Source: Paenibacillus abyssi
GTDB taxonomy: Bacteria; Bacillota; Bacilli; Paenibacillales; Paenibacillaceae
Assembly (NCBI RefSeq): GCF_014640295.1
Contig: NZ_BMGR01000004.1
Span: forward strand, 346,565 to 410,564
Direction of reading: 5' to 3'
Length of the DNA stretch: 64,000 nt
Part shown: positions 12,400 through 22,573 of the stretch, in pieces
Position numbering within the stretch: position 1 is the stretch's first letter
Layout: each line of letters begins with the position of its first letter
Program-made: the position numbers and the translations under genes
The notes under the pieces: model-generated
Database searches by the model: none
Told to the model about the DNA's origin: nothing
The model's input: the letters and a program-made list of their open reading frames with translations, nothing else

Positions 12400-13761
12400 C
12401 TACCCGTTCTTAACCTTTACAAAGAAGTCGGTACCGCCTACCTGGCCTCCCTTTAAACAAACCTCTAATCCATCAAATTTTTTGTTGTTCGAATAGGTCT
12501 TACATAGCGGCCCCCCTGGAGTAATTGGCATTACCATTTCCATCGCGTATATTTCAAGTTCCTTTAATACATATCCTGATGTATCCCCTCCAGCAACAAC
12601 TAAACGAGTTACCTTCTGATTTTCAATTATTTCTTTGGTCATTTTCCCTAACTGTTCCCCTAGAAATTGTCCTGTATCTGTGCTAGTCCGTCCTAGATCA
12701 TTTAGCTTTTTTCTGACATTCTCAATGCTAGGATCATCAGGACCTAATGCGGAATAAACGACGACATTTTCTCCCTTATTTAACAGCTCATTCACCTGAT
12801 CTATAAATCTATTGCGTACATGCTCAACATGATCATATAGAAGCTCCTCACCGGATACTCTTATACAGGTAAATCCGTTCTTCTTGGCATAATCAATTTG
12901 TGCTTTGGTTACAGCGGAACAGCTACCTGATACAACTAACATTGGTTCAGATTGTCCTCGATTTGTAAAGGTTGGCTCCTTCGTATCTATTTGTGTACTT
13001 TTTTTCCAAGCTGCAGTAAGTGCATATTCAATCCCAGATGAACCTACCGCAAATAGCTGGTTATATGCCGCTTCATCTAGTAAAATTTCACCAATTTTTT
13101 TCAGATTTGTTTCATCCAATACATCAAATAGAAGAAGATCATGATTTTTTTTCTTCTCAGCTATGTTCTCTTTCACAACACTTATTTCATTGGATAAGTC
13201 CAAGATATTTACTAATCCACTTGACAGGTTTGTTTGTTCCTTTAGGTGCTCCAGCAGCTCCGCTTCATGCATCGGAGTCACTGGATGCTTAGACATAACA
13301 GGATGTCGGTCTAAGCGATAGGTAGTACCGTTCACAGTTGCAAAGTGGTTTCCAAATACCGTGAATCTATTTAATCTAGGAACTCCAACAACTAATGGAA
13401 TAAAGGTTTGGGATGAATCAAATATCTCCTTTCCTATTTCCATCGCTTTACCAATACTCCCAACATCGGATGACGAATCAAAGGTGGAGCATGTTTTGTA
13501 GTGACAAATGAGTGCACCAGAATCTTTTAATGCTTTAAATGCTGGTCGAAGCTCATCTTCCATTTGACTCTGATTAAGCGACCTACTAACCCCAGCTATA
13601 CCGAACGCTTGGATAGTTGAAAAGGACTCATTTATTATGTCTACGGAAGGCGGTTCTAAAAAAAGAACGGTTCGTATCCCACTTAACGTTAAGGCTTCCA
13701 TCGCATCCGTTGATCCTGTAAAATCATCCCCATAAAACCCAAGCATGATCTTGCTATTCAC
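12400..13761 (-). CDS. DUF1537 four-carbon-acid-sugar kinase family protein
   Basis: This is a two-domain DUF1537 kinase of 453 residues from a GTG at 13761, which has GGAGGT six bases upstream. A TTG at 13782 in the same frame is less likely. The N-terminal acid-sugar-binding domain opens with GFYGDDFTGSTDAMEAL. The C-terminal nucleotide-binding domain shows VVSGSCSAVT, VVAGGDTSGYV (near 390) and ITPGGPLC. Characterised members phosphorylate D-threonate, D- or L-erythronate, or 3-oxo-isoapionate (OiaK). The window also encodes a RuBisCO-like protein, which in known D-apiose pathways acts directly after OiaK. That makes an OiaK-like role the best guess. It is the first gene of an operon running into glycosidases, with a cre-like box just upstream. 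Confidence 0.85.
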   Translation of the reverse strand: MNSKIMLGFYGDDFTGSTDAMEALTLSGIRTVLFLEPPSVDIINESFSTIQAFGIAGVSRSLNQSQMEDELRPAFKALKDSGALICHYKTCSTFDSSSDVGSIGKAMEIGKEIFDSSQTFIPLVVGVPRLNRFTVFGNHFATVNGTTYRLDRHPVMSKHPVTPMHEAELLEHLKEQTNLSSGLVNILDLSNEISVVKENIAEKKKNHDLLLFDVLDETNLKKIGEILLDEAAYNQLFAVGSSGIEYALTAAWKKSTQIDTKEPTFTNRGQSEPMLVVSGSCSAVTKAQIDYAKKNGFTCIRVSGEELLYDHVEHVRNRFIDQVNELLNKGENVVVYSALGPDDPSIENVRKKLNDLGRTSTDTGQFLGEQLGKMTKEIIENQKVTRLVVAGGDTSGYVLKELEIYAMEMVMPITPGGPLCKTYSNNKKFDGLEVCLKGGQVGGTDFFVKVKNG

Positions 13762-13807
13762 ATTGACACCTCCGGTATTCAACTACCAGTAATATTCCTC
13801 ACCTTAT

Positions 13808-13821
13808 AGAAAGCGCTCACA
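13808..13821. promoter_or_regulatory. Putative cre box before the DUF1537 kinase operon
   Basis: AGAAAGCGCTCACA is one base from TGWNANCGNTNWCA and lies 47 bases before the chosen GTG start. It falls between the terminator of the upstream operon and this operon, so it probably overlaps the promoter. Carbon catabolite control is inferred, not shown. Confidence 0.5.
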
Positions 13822-13880
13822 TCTGCTTTTGCGAGTATGAAACGAAATTACTTTTTAATCATTTTCTCATGCATTAACAC

Positions 13881-13924
13881 AAAAAAAAAATGAACATATC
13901 TAAGAAATATATGTTCATTTTAAA
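13881..13924 (-). terminator. Rho-independent terminator after GH95 copy 2
   Basis: On the minus strand AAAATGAACATAT, an eight-to-nine-base loop, then ATATGTTCA and a run of ten or more T's make a textbook terminator. It separates the transporter/regulator/GH95 transcript from the kinase-led glycosidase operon. Confidence 0.9.
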
Positions 13925-13949
13925 GAGTAAACTAAGTTTATAATGTATG

Positions 13950-16325
13950 TTAAATTGAGGTTAAAATATATCGAGCTCCAATTTCTGTTTGAAAGCTTAG
14001 AACGGCATTATCTACTTGATGAGCAGGCAGTGTCTTACCATCGACTTGCTTAACGGATAATGGATCTCCAGAACAGACATTACATATCGAGCCTTGATGT
14101 GAAATAATTTCAGCCTCTACTAATTTATGACCCTTCCATTTCAAGTTAACCTCAAAGCCTCCACGTGCTCTTATTCCTTTCACATACCCGTTCGGCCATA
14201 CATCAGGAAGGGATGGAAGGAAGTATAAATAACCTTGATGTGATTGTAACAACAATTCTACTAGGCTAGCTGAAAACCCGAAATTCCCATCGATTTGAAA
14301 CGGTGGATGTGCATCAAAGAGATTCGAATATACCCCGCCATTTAAATAACTTTCACTATCATCTGTAACTAGCTGGAGAAGATTAGATATAAATTGAAAT
14401 GCTCTATTTCCATCACCAAACCGTGCCCATAATCCAATTTTCCAGGCTAAACTCCATCCCGTGCCACCGTCTCCTCGACGTTCTAGACTACATTTTGCCG
14501 CCTCAAAAATTTCTGGTAATTGTTTTTCAGTGATTTGATTGCCTGGATATACACCATACATATGAGCAATATGTCGGTGGTGAACATCCTCTTCGTCAAA
14601 ATCCATAAACCATTCTTGCAGTTGTCCATACTTTCCAATTTTTTGTGGATACAGTTTTTCTAATGCGAACATTAATTCGTATTTAAACTCTGAATCAATA
14701 CTCAATTCATTTTCCGCACTTATACAATTCGTAAATAATTCCCAAATAATTTGAAGATCCATTGTTGCAGCAATCCCAACACCTGACATCCCCTCTTTGG
14801 TCATAAATTTATGCTCTGGTGATGTAGATGGTGCGGTAATAAGTTTTTGATTGTCGTCCTCTATTAACCAATCTAAGCAAAACTTTGCCGCGCCTTTCAT
14901 AATCGGGTACGCTATATTTTCCAAAAAGTTCTTATCTTTATGGAATAAATAATGCTCCCATAAATGCTGCGATAGCCAAGCACCACCCATTTGCCATATT
15001 GCCCAGACGGAATCACCGTGTCCATATCCCCCACTTGGTGCAGTTTGGCACCAAATATCTGTATTATGATGTGCGACCCAGCCTTCTGCACCATAGATTG
15101 CTGCAGTTTTTTTGCCATTTTCAGCTAGATTTTCAATAAAGTCAAAAAGAGGCAGATGACATTCACTCAAGTTACAAGTCTCTGCAAGCCAGTAGTTCAT
15201 TTCCGTATTAATGTTTATCGTATAATTGCTGCTCCATGGCGGCCTTGTTTTATCATTCCAAATACCTTGTAAATTAGCAGGCTGGCTACCAGGTCTTGAG
15301 CTTGAAATCATTAAGTATCTTCCATATTGAAACAACAATTCTATCAATCCTGGATCACTTGCGCCATATTCCTTAATTCTTTCAGCGGTTGACAATCCAT
15401 TTGGTGAAGTAGATTCGCCTAAATGTAAGTCTACTTTTTTAAACAAAGCTTGATAATCCATTAAATGTCTACTTTTCAGTTTTTCAAAGGATTGTTTTTT
15501 TACCGGGCTAAAATAATTACTTACCTTTGATGACACATCGTTCCAACTTTTATCAGGGATTTGGTCAAAGCCTTTAAAACTGGTCCCTGCTCCCCAATAA
15601 AGTGTCACACTCGTTGAGTTAAAGATGTGAATCCCGTCGTGATCTATCTCTACTTTCCCATCGCATAATTCCGCATGTAATTGCCCTTCAAATCTAATGG
15701 CAGCAGTTGTTTCAAAATCCCCATATACGATTGGATGATTGGCGTGAAAATGATGTGGAGCAGCTTCTTCAGGAGCAATCCCTCTTATCGATAAATGATC
15801 CTTCGAAGAATACGTCTTATAGCGTAGTGGGCTTGATAGTCTAGCATGAACATTCAGCATATTAGGCTTACTTGCTTCTAATCGAATAACGATTACTTGA
15901 TCAGGATAGGATGCAAATATTTCTCTAGTATAAACGACATCTCCAATTTGGTATTCTGTACGAGCTATTCCGTCCTCAAGATGAAGAATTCGTTCATAGG
16001 AGTTGACTAATTGCCCATGTTCAAAATGTAAAAATAAATCACCTAATGGTAAATATGATTCAGTATACGGCCCCATTAATTCTTTACAACGAATATCCGC
16101 TTCCACGTATTTCTCATCCTTAAGGAGCTGGCGTACCTCGGAAAGAACTTCTTTCGCATGAGGGCATTCCCATTCCTGATACCGACCAGCCCATAAAGTA
16201 TCTTCATTTAATTGAAGACGCTCCGTTTCAATACCACCGAAAACCATTGCACCCAGACGTCCATTCCCTATAGGTAATGCCTCGGTCCATTCTTTTGCTG
16301 GTTTATCATAGTTAAGTTTCATCAT
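13950..16325 (-). CDS. GH95 alpha-L-fucosidase / alpha-L-galactosidase, copy 2
   Basis: This 791-residue GH95 enzyme has the complete set of recognisable family motifs. They are IGNGRLGAMVFGG at the N-terminus, NINTEMNYW near residue 370 (the conserved Asn pair), PSTSPEH, and FQIDGNFG near 676 with the catalytic Asp that copy 1 lacks. No secretion signal is seen. The start is ATG at 16325 behind AAGGAG, 14 bases after the response regulator, so it is probably co-transcribed with the two-component system and transporter. The likely substrate is an alpha-linked L-fucose or L-galactose unit on an imported oligosaccharide. L-galactose is a known cap in rhamnogalacturonan II side chain A and is removed by GH95 in gut Bacteroides. 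Confidence 0.93.
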   Translation of the reverse strand: MMKLNYDKPAKEWTEALPIGNGRLGAMVFGGIETERLQLNEDTLWAGRYQEWECPHAKEVLSEVRQLLKDEKYVEADIRCKELMGPYTESYLPLGDLFLHFEHGQLVNSYERILHLEDGIARTEYQIGDVVYTREIFASYPDQVIVIRLEASKPNMLNVHARLSSPLRYKTYSSKDHLSIRGIAPEEAAPHHFHANHPIVYGDFETTAAIRFEGQLHAELCDGKVEIDHDGIHIFNSTSVTLYWGAGTSFKGFDQIPDKSWNDVSSKVSNYFSPVKKQSFEKLKSRHLMDYQALFKKVDLHLGESTSPNGLSTAERIKEYGASDPGLIELLFQYGRYLMISSSRPGSQPANLQGIWNDKTRPPWSSNYTININTEMNYWLAETCNLSECHLPLFDFIENLAENGKKTAAIYGAEGWVAHHNTDIWCQTAPSGGYGHGDSVWAIWQMGGAWLSQHLWEHYLFHKDKNFLENIAYPIMKGAAKFCLDWLIEDDNQKLITAPSTSPEHKFMTKEGMSGVGIAATMDLQIIWELFTNCISAENELSIDSEFKYELMFALEKLYPQKIGKYGQLQEWFMDFDEEDVHHRHIAHMYGVYPGNQITEKQLPEIFEAAKCSLERRGDGGTGWSLAWKIGLWARFGDGNRAFQFISNLLQLVTDDSESYLNGGVYSNLFDAHPPFQIDGNFGFSASLVELLLQSHQGYLYFLPSLPDVWPNGYVKGIRARGGFEVNLKWKGHKLVEAEIISHQGSICNVCSGDPLSVKQVDGKTLPAHQVDNAVLSFQTEIGARYILTSI

Positions 16326-16338
16326 AGACTCCTTATGC

Positions 16339-17118
16339 CTAAATTTTATACTTATACTGCTCTCTATATTTTCCTGGCGTTACACCATTATATTTCTTAA
16401 AAACATTGAAAAAATGTCTCACATTTTCATAGCCTACTTGTTCGGAGATGATGTTCAAACTTTCCTCTGGATCTCTTATCATTAACTCCTTTGCTTTTTT
16501 AATTCGATATAAATGTAAATATTGAATGAATGATAGTCCTGTTTCTTTTTTAAATAGGTGACTAATATAGTTTGGGTGTAAGTGGATATACTCCGCAATT
16601 TGATCTAATGATAAATCATTAAAATAATATTGATCGACATACTTGATTATTTTTTTTGTATTTTCAGATATGTTAGCGTTTCCATTTATTAGAATATTGG
16701 TTTCTGGTATCGGTCTATAATTATCACTAACTCTTTTAGATTCATTTAATAACTCTAATGAAATATTAGAGAGTACATTATATAACTCTGTTTTATTTAC
16801 AGGTTTAAGAAGATAGTCAATCGTTTTACAACGGATCGCTTGTCGTAGGTAATTCGTATCATCGTATCCCGATAATATGACGAACCGTTGACATAAACCA
16901 CGGTTGCGGACCTCATTGATCAGCTCAAATCCATTCATTTCTGGCATTTGAATATCTGTTATAATAAGGTCCGGCTTATAATCCTCTAATTTTTCCAAAG
17001 CATCATAACCGTCTGAGGCACGTTGTATAGTAGAACACGGAGTAGAAACCTTTTCAATAATATTGATAAGACCATTTAAAATAATCGGCTCGTCATCAAC
17101 AACCATTACATTAAGCAC
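16339..17118 (-). CDS. YesN-type response regulator (receiver + AraC DNA-binding)
   Basis: Its 259 residues comprise a receiver domain (1-120) with the acidic pocket VVDDEP, phospho-acceptor Asp55 in ITDIQMPEM and the conserved Lys in YLLKPVNK. A linker follows, then an AraC-type double helix-turn-helix (about 160-255) ending in GVTPGKYREQ. The start is a GTG at 17118 behind GGGGGAAG. It overlaps the kinase gene by eight bases. It probably activates the transporter and glycosidase genes when the partner kinase senses an external sugar. The C-terminal end is the intact counterpart of the relic at 1315. Confidence 0.93.
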   Translation of the reverse strand: MLNVMVVDDEPIILNGLINIIEKVSTPCSTIQRASDGYDALEKLEDYKPDLIITDIQMPEMNGFELINEVRNRGLCQRFVILSGYDDTNYLRQAIRCKTIDYLLKPVNKTELYNVLSNISLELLNESKRVSDNYRPIPETNILINGNANISENTKKIIKYVDQYYFNDLSLDQIAEYIHLHPNYISHLFKKETGLSFIQYLHLYRIKKAKELMIRDPEESLNIISEQVGYENVRHFFNVFKKYNGVTPGKYREQYKYKI

Positions 17119-18913
17119 TATTCTTCCCCCTTTGTTTTTTTAATATCAAGTTAAATGTTGTACCATCATCTAAGTTACTTGTTACTTCTATTCTAGAGTC
17201 ATTCCCAAAGTAGTTTTTAATTCGTTCACTCACATTAGAAACCCCTAAACCGGAGCTATCCGTTTGTAACAAACTTCTGTCTAGTTCATTATTCAACACA
17301 CTTCTTACCTTTTCTAGTCTTTCCCTAGTCATACCCTTTCCGTTATCTGAAATCGATAGTTCTATTTGGTCGTCATTTTCATGAATCGCAACCCTTATCC
17401 AGCCGGGCTTTCTTGATTTTGAAAGTCCATGTTTAATACTGTTTTCAACTAATGGTTGTAAGATAAAGCGAGGACAATGGATATTTTTTATCGTTGCTTC
17501 AATTTGTATTTCATATTGAAGTCTATCCATCATACGGATTTTATGAATGCTTAAATAATCGCGAATATTTTCTACTTCCTGTTCAAGCGTGGTTTCACTT
17601 GAACCTGAAGATAAACTGTATCGCAACAATTTACTTAGAGTAAAAGTTGATTCCACTACCTCTTGATCGTCATTCATTTCTGCAAGCATTCGAATAGATT
17701 CTAATGTATTATATAAAAAGTGAGGGTTGACCTGAGCTTCTAACGCCTTATATTCAGCCTTTCGCTTCATAATTTCAGCACGATGGACTTTATTCATTAG
17801 CTCATCAATTCTTTTAATCAATGAATTATAGGATTCAGTGAGAAAGCTAATTTCATCATTTCCCTTCTCTCCACGATATACACTTAACTGATTCTCATCT
17901 ACTCTTCTCATATGTTTTGCCAAATTAACAACACGCTTCGTTAATACAGAAGCAGTTAAATAATAGATAGAGGACAATATAATTAATAATAGAAGTAAAA
18001 CTACACCAAATATGATTGATTTTTCATTGATATCCTTCATAACCTGGTTGACAGAACTAAGAAAATAAAAATCTAGATTCAAATTTTCTAAGTATATATG
18101 ATTAACTAATAGATTGTTTTTTTTCCATATCATGTAACTATTATTATCTGAACCAATCATTTTTGGTAAATCCCTTAATTGCTGATTACTGATTTTAAGT
18201 TCTTTATCTTTAAAAAAGATATACCCTTGGTGAAAAATGGCAACATTAACCCCATTACCAACATTTATCGTTTGTAAAAACGAGTTTAAAGGATCATCTT
18301 TGAAGGTTACATTCAATATAGCTAACTCTTTTATATACGTATTATCATAAATATGCTGAAAATAAGAAAGGGATGGAATAGACCCTCTCTCTTCATAATT
18401 AATTGGGATCCATAGTCCTTTTCCTGCCTTTATATCTTTTAATTTTTCATGCACAAATGGTCTCTCAAGCTGATCAATATTTTGAATTTCACTTGAAGAT
18501 AGTAATACGTTCTGATTCATTTTATATATTTTAATAGATTGAATTGATTTATTCCCTAATGAGGCAAATGTAAACATTGGGCGTATATCTTTTAAATACG
18601 TGTATGCTTTAGTAGCATTTGTTTTATATGCTCCACTTAAAGCATTAATCACTGTCGGGTTATATTGAAATAAGGTATAAATAGAATCAACACGTGCCAA
18701 GTCCATCTCCATATTATTGGCAGCTTGATTAATTAAATTTTGTTTATCGGAGGAATAATTATCAAGCATATCATTATGGATTTGATTGTAAAGATATGTA
18801 CCAAATAGAATAACTGGAAAGACAACAAGCAAAAGATAACCTAGAATCATTTTAGGTACAATTCTTCCCATAGTCATCAGTTTAGGCCATGTAAAATTCG
18901 TCCATCGTTTCAA
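17111..18913 (-). CDS. YesM-type sensor histidine kinase
   Basis: The 600-residue membrane kinase has a transmembrane helix near 20-42, an extracellular sensor region (about 45-295), a second helix near 300-320, a HAMP-like linker, a His_kinase domain with VNPHFLYNTLESI and an HATPase_c domain (QPLVENSIKHG, DNGKGM, GLGVSNV). The start appears to be TTG at 18913, with AAGGG six bases upstream. This class senses extracellular sugars, often through the solute-binding protein, and signals to the AraC-type regulator encoded next. It lies 68 bases after the lipoprotein gene, with a hairpin between them. Confidence 0.92.
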   Translation of the reverse strand: MKRWTNFTWPKLMTMGRIVPKMILGYLLLVVFPVILFGTYLYNQIHNDMLDNYSSDKQNLINQAANNMEMDLARVDSIYTLFQYNPTVINALSGAYKTNATKAYTYLKDIRPMFTFASLGNKSIQSIKIYKMNQNVLLSSSEIQNIDQLERPFVHEKLKDIKAGKGLWIPINYEERGSIPSLSYFQHIYDNTYIKELAILNVTFKDDPLNSFLQTINVGNGVNVAIFHQGYIFFKDKELKISNQQLRDLPKMIGSDNNSYMIWKKNNLLVNHIYLENLNLDFYFLSSVNQVMKDINEKSIIFGVVLLLLLIILSSIYYLTASVLTKRVVNLAKHMRRVDENQLSVYRGEKGNDEISFLTESYNSLIKRIDELMNKVHRAEIMKRKAEYKALEAQVNPHFLYNTLESIRMLAEMNDDQEVVESTFTLSKLLRYSLSSGSSETTLEQEVENIRDYLSIHKIRMMDRLQYEIQIEATIKNIHCPRFILQPLVENSIKHGLSKSRKPGWIRVAIHENDDQIELSISDNGKGMTRERLEKVRSVLNNELDRSLLQTDSSGLGVSNVSERIKNYFGNDSRIEVTSNLDDGTTFNLILKKQRGKNSA

Positions 18914-18947
18914 TGTAAACCCTTCTTTATATTAAGGATATGTTAAT

Positions 18948-18972
18948 GGGTAAGGCTTAAAAAGCCTTACCC
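18948..18972 (-). promoter_or_regulatory. Hairpin between lipoprotein and kinase genes
   Basis: GGGTAAGGCTT and its complement form a ten-base stem with a short loop in the 68-base gap. There is no good T-run on the minus strand after it. It therefore looks like an mRNA-stabilising or partial-termination structure, which would let the binding protein be made in excess over the regulators. Confidence 0.6.
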
Positions 18973-18981
18973 CGCTAAGAA

Positions 18982-20595
18982 TTAGTTACCGCTTTTAGCT
19001 TTATTTAATTCTGCTTCTAGTGCTTTATATTGTTCGTTAGCATACTCATTTAATTTGTCCATACCAATATTTTTAGCAGTTTCCATCATATTTTCATAAG
19101 CCTGGCTTGCTTCCGCCTCTGTTTCTGCTAAGTAAATCTTTGTTTCTTCATTCACAACCATATTATCTAGTTCTGCTTTGATTATTTGATATTCTGAATC
19201 AACCGGAAGTACAATACCTCCTAATAATGGGTTACCTTTTGTATACTGTTTAGCGTCAATCATAGCTTCTGTTTGCGGCGTACCCGGTACATATCTTTGA
19301 ACCTGCGCATAAATTCCTTTATCCCCTAAAAGTCCCCACCAAACAGATCCTATTTCCTTCTGTGCAGCTGCGCTTTGAGACTCATATTTGAACTCTGGGT
19401 ATCCGCCTTCCTCGATAGGCTTTTCCATTGTCCAATGCTCTCCTTCAATTCCCCATAATCCTAACATCTGTCCTTCATCACTTTGCATAAATTGTAAAAA
19501 TTTAATAGCAGCTTCTGGATCTTTTGCCTTTTTAGTTATAAATGTACCAGACCAACCTGCACTATCAGCTGATATGCGAGGATTTGGACCTACAAGTTTC
19601 GTTAATTGAGTAATTCGGAAGTCTTTCCCACTTGCTTCTATTTCCTTATTAATCGTTGCCATATCAGTTAAATTATTAATGGCAAAAGCTTCACCATTGA
19701 TAATTTTTGCTTTACCTTGGCTTTGGTCGCTCCAAGTGAAGTTTTCAGCACTAATAAGACCTTCGCGGTAAAGCTTATTCATAAACATATAATAATCATA
19801 TTGCTCAGGCTGTGCGAGAAAATATTTTACTTCTCCATCAACTACTTGGAACCCCTTTATATAAGATGCACCGAAATTAACTCGAAAATGCTGACCGATT
19901 GCATTAGGTGCCATTACAAGCGGTGTCATGTTAGGGTATTTTTCTTTTACCAATTTCAAAACATTTTCTAAGTCATCCAATGATTCCAGCTTTGGATTAC
20001 CTAGTTCTTCCATAATATCAGTACGGTATGATAAGGCAGGTACGTTACCTAATGCAGCTGGAGTTGCTTCAAAGGCTTCACGCGATGTAAAACCATTTTT
20101 TACCGAATAAAGGTTACCATCTTCACCTTGGTTTAACACTCTAGCAACTGGATCAATATTAAAGTCTTTTATGTTATATTTCTCTATTAATTCGTCCCAT
20201 GAATAAGAAATATTAGCATTGGACATTTGCTGGAAATTAGTAGATGTAAATACAAGGTCAGGTAAATCCCCTGATGAAATCATCAATGGTAACTGCTGTC
20301 CGTCAGAAGCTACTTGAACCTTCAGCTTAACTCCAGTCCTTTTCGTAATCTCTTCTGCAACTGCACCCGACCAATCTGTCAACGGCCAAAATGAGTGATC
20401 AACGAAAATGGAAAGCTCCTTCACTTCATTAGAGTCATTTGTGTTGCTGTCATTTGTAGTTGTTTCTTCACCTGTCTTTTCGCCATTGGACGATGAAGAG
20501 GTAGTATTATCGCTGGAACAAGCAGCCATAACAAAAAGTGCAACCATTACTAAAACCATCAAACTAATAATTCTCCTTAATTCCCCTTTTAACAT
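18982..20595 (-). CDS. Carbohydrate ABC transporter solute-binding lipoprotein (LplA type)
   Basis: The 537-residue protein has a hydrophobic signal peptide ending in a lipobox (FVMAACSS, Cys about residue 26). A Ser/Thr/Asn-rich linker follows, then a large cluster-D type binding fold as in LplA/YtcQ proteins of Bacillus and Paenibacillus. Segments such as LVFTSTNFQQM, GWSGTFITKKAKDPEAAIKFLQFM and GTPQTEAM are typical. It is anchored outside the membrane and delivers oligosaccharide to the two permeases encoded upstream. No ATPase gene is nearby, and these systems usually borrow a shared MsmX-like ATPase. The ligand is inferred to be a branched plant oligosaccharide from the surrounding glycosidases. 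Confidence 0.92.
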   Translation of the reverse strand: MLKGELRRIISLMVLVMVALFVMAACSSDNTTSSSSNGEKTGEETTTNDSNTNDSNEVKELSIFVDHSFWPLTDWSGAVAEEITKRTGVKLKVQVASDGQQLPLMISSGDLPDLVFTSTNFQQMSNANISYSWDELIEKYNIKDFNIDPVARVLNQGEDGNLYSVKNGFTSREAFEATPAALGNVPALSYRTDIMEELGNPKLESLDDLENVLKLVKEKYPNMTPLVMAPNAIGQHFRVNFGASYIKGFQVVDGEVKYFLAQPEQYDYYMFMNKLYREGLISAENFTWSDQSQGKAKIINGEAFAINNLTDMATINKEIEASGKDFRITQLTKLVGPNPRISADSAGWSGTFITKKAKDPEAAIKFLQFMQSDEGQMLGLWGIEGEHWTMEKPIEEGGYPEFKYESQSAAAQKEIGSVWWGLLGDKGIYAQVQRYVPGTPQTEAMIDAKQYTKGNPLLGGIVLPVDSEYQIIKAELDNMVVNEETKIYLAETEAEASQAYENMMETAKNIGMDKLNEYANEQYKALEAELNKAKSGN

Positions 20596-20678
20596 TTTTC
20601 TTCCTCCCTGTGATTTTTATAGTTACCTATTAACCACCCAAGAGTATTCTTGTTTAATTAATAGAATACTACCATTTA

Positions 20679-21563
20679 TCAACCTTTAACAGCACCTAAG
20701 GTTGCACCTTTTACAAAATACTTTTGTAAAAATGGATACACACATATAATAGGTATTACCGAAATAACCATTGCCGTAATTTGCAGTGAATAAGGCGTAG
20801 CTTGTGCTGCTTGGGCTGCAAGCTCCGCACCTTGACCTTGAAGATCGACTGGAATATTAGCCTTGTTGATGACTTCCATCATCCGATATGTTAGCGTTCT
20901 CAAACTTTCGTTTTGGACAAAATAAGCTGAATCTAGCCAAGCATTCCATTGTCCAACTCCTGTAAAAAGTGCCATTGTAGCTAATAAAGGCTTTGAAATC
21001 GGCAGGACGACTGAGAAAAAGATTTTCAGATCACTTGCTCCATCAATTTTTGCTGACTCTTCCAATTCAGCGGGTATCTCACGGAAAAATGATATTGCAA
21101 TAAATAGTAGAAATATATTTAACATTCCAGGAATAACATATACCCAAAATGAATTTAATAGGTGTAATCCTCTTAACACAACGTAAAGTGGGATAATCCC
21201 TCCGGAGACATACATACCGACTATAAATAATGCAAAATACGTTTTCTTAAACATTAGATGTTTTTTCGCTAATCCATATGCGACAAGGCATGTGCAGCAT
21301 ACACCTAAAACAACACCAACTACTGTTCTAAGAACACTTACGAAAAATGCTAATATCCATTTTGGATCCCCTATGAGAGTGGTATAATTAATGGTGGTAA
21401 ATTCACGCGGCCAAAAATAAATACCACCTAATGTTGCGTCTACCCCATCATTAAACGAGATAATAATCAAATAATAAAAGGGATATAGAGTAACTAAAAA
21501 TACAATTGCTAATAAGAAATAATTGACTCCGTCTACTATATTGTCTTCTAATGTTCGTTTCAT
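20679..21563 (-). CDS. ABC sugar permease, LplC/YtcP type
   Basis: The 294-residue inner-membrane permease has six predicted helices. The EAA loop is present (EELEESAKIDGASDLKIFFSVVLPISKPLLATM), with the Gly that contacts the ATPase. The ending YFVKGATLGAVKG is a hallmark of the LplC/YtcP group. It lies between the partner permease (24-base gap) and the lipoprotein gene. The start ATG at 21563 follows GAAAGGAGC. Confidence 0.94.
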   Translation of the reverse strand: MKRTLEDNIVDGVNYFLLAIVFLVTLYPFYYLIIISFNDGVDATLGGIYFWPREFTTINYTTLIGDPKWILAFFVSVLRTVVGVVLGVCCTCLVAYGLAKKHLMFKKTYFALFIVGMYVSGGIIPLYVVLRGLHLLNSFWVYVIPGMLNIFLLFIAISFFREIPAELEESAKIDGASDLKIFFSVVLPISKPLLATMALFTGVGQWNAWLDSAYFVQNESLRTLTYRMMEVINKANIPVDLQGQGAELAAQAAQATPYSLQITAMVISVIPIICVYPFLQKYFVKGATLGAVKG

Positions 21564-21586
21564 TGAGAAAGCTCCTTTCAGACTTA

Positions 21587-22573
21587 TTAGAACAATCCAG
21601 TTTTAGTTACTTTCTTAGAAAGCCAATTCGCTCCGAAAATTAAGGTAACCGAGATAATGGATTGAATTAAATCAATCGCAGTCGCATAAGAATAACGACC
21701 TTGAGCAAGCCCCATCTTAAATGCGTACGTTTGCAAGATTTCGGATTTATCAGAGTTAACTGAATTACCTAATAGAAAAGACTGTTCAAAGTTTGATCCA
21801 ACTAAACCTCCGCCTAATAGATTTCCAATCGCTAAAATTAAGACAACCACAATCGTACCTTTTATGGATGGTAACGTAATATGCCAAATTCGTTGTATTC
21901 GTCCAGCACCATCGATTTGTGCGGCTTCATATAATGCAGGATTAATTCCGCTTAAAGCAGCTAGAAATATGATTGTCCACCAACCAGCTTCCTTCCACAT
22001 GGCAGTTGTTACCGCTAATCCCCAGAAGTGATCAGGGTTTGATAAAAACGCAATCGGTTTGTCGGCTAAGCCTAAGCTTATTAGTAGATTGTTAATGACC
22101 CCTTGCTCTGTTGATAAGAAAACAGAGGCAAGTCCTGCTACAACAACCCATGATATAAAGTGTGGAAAGTAACTTGTCGTTTGAACAATTCTTTTGACCG
22201 CACTAATTCGCACTTCATTTAACATGATTGCAAGTATGATAGGAACAGGAAATGCAAAAAATAACTTCAAAAAACTAATGGCTAACGTATTTGTAACAAT
22301 TTGCTCAAATTGATAAGCATTGAAAAATTGCTTAAAGTATTTTAACCCGGCCCATTCACTAGTGAGGATCCCTGCAATTCCATCTGTAATGGAATATTCT
22401 TTAAATGCCATTAAAATCCCAAACATGGGTAAGTATTGAAAAAAGAATAAAACGATTAGTCCAAAAAAAACAAAGGACTGTAGATATATTTGTTTTTTAA
22501 AACGCTTCCAAAATTGTTGCTTATGAATATCTATCGATATATGAGAATTATCCTCAACTTTTTTGAGCTTCAT
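21587..22573 (-). CDS. ABC sugar permease, LplB/YteP type
   Basis: This is the first gene of the transporter operon, with six predicted helices and an EAA loop (ALYEAAQIDGAGRIQRIWHITLPSIKGT). The chosen ATG at 22573 has GGAGGAGG six bases upstream. In-frame ATGs at 22588 and 22606 have weaker or differently spaced sites. From the chosen start the protein has a short charged N-terminus and then the first helix around residues 30-50. It pairs with the LplC-type permease to form the channel. A loose minus-strand promoter candidate (CTTATAATC with TCTTCA upstream) lies about 22,640-22,670. Confidence 0.92.
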   Translation of the reverse strand: MKLKKVEDNSHISIDIHKQQFWKRFKKQIYLQSFVFFGLIVLFFFQYLPMFGILMAFKEYSITDGIAGILTSEWAGLKYFKQFFNAYQFEQIVTNTLAISFLKLFFAFPVPIILAIMLNEVRISAVKRIVQTTSYFPHFISWVVVAGLASVFLSTEQGVINNLLISLGLADKPIAFLSNPDHFWGLAVTTAMWKEAGWWTIIFLAALSGINPALYEAAQIDGAGRIQRIWHITLPSIKGTIVVVLILAIGNLLGGGLVGSNFEQSFLLGNSVNSDKSEILQTYAFKMGLAQGRYSYATAIDLIQSIISVTLIFGANWLSKKVTKTGLF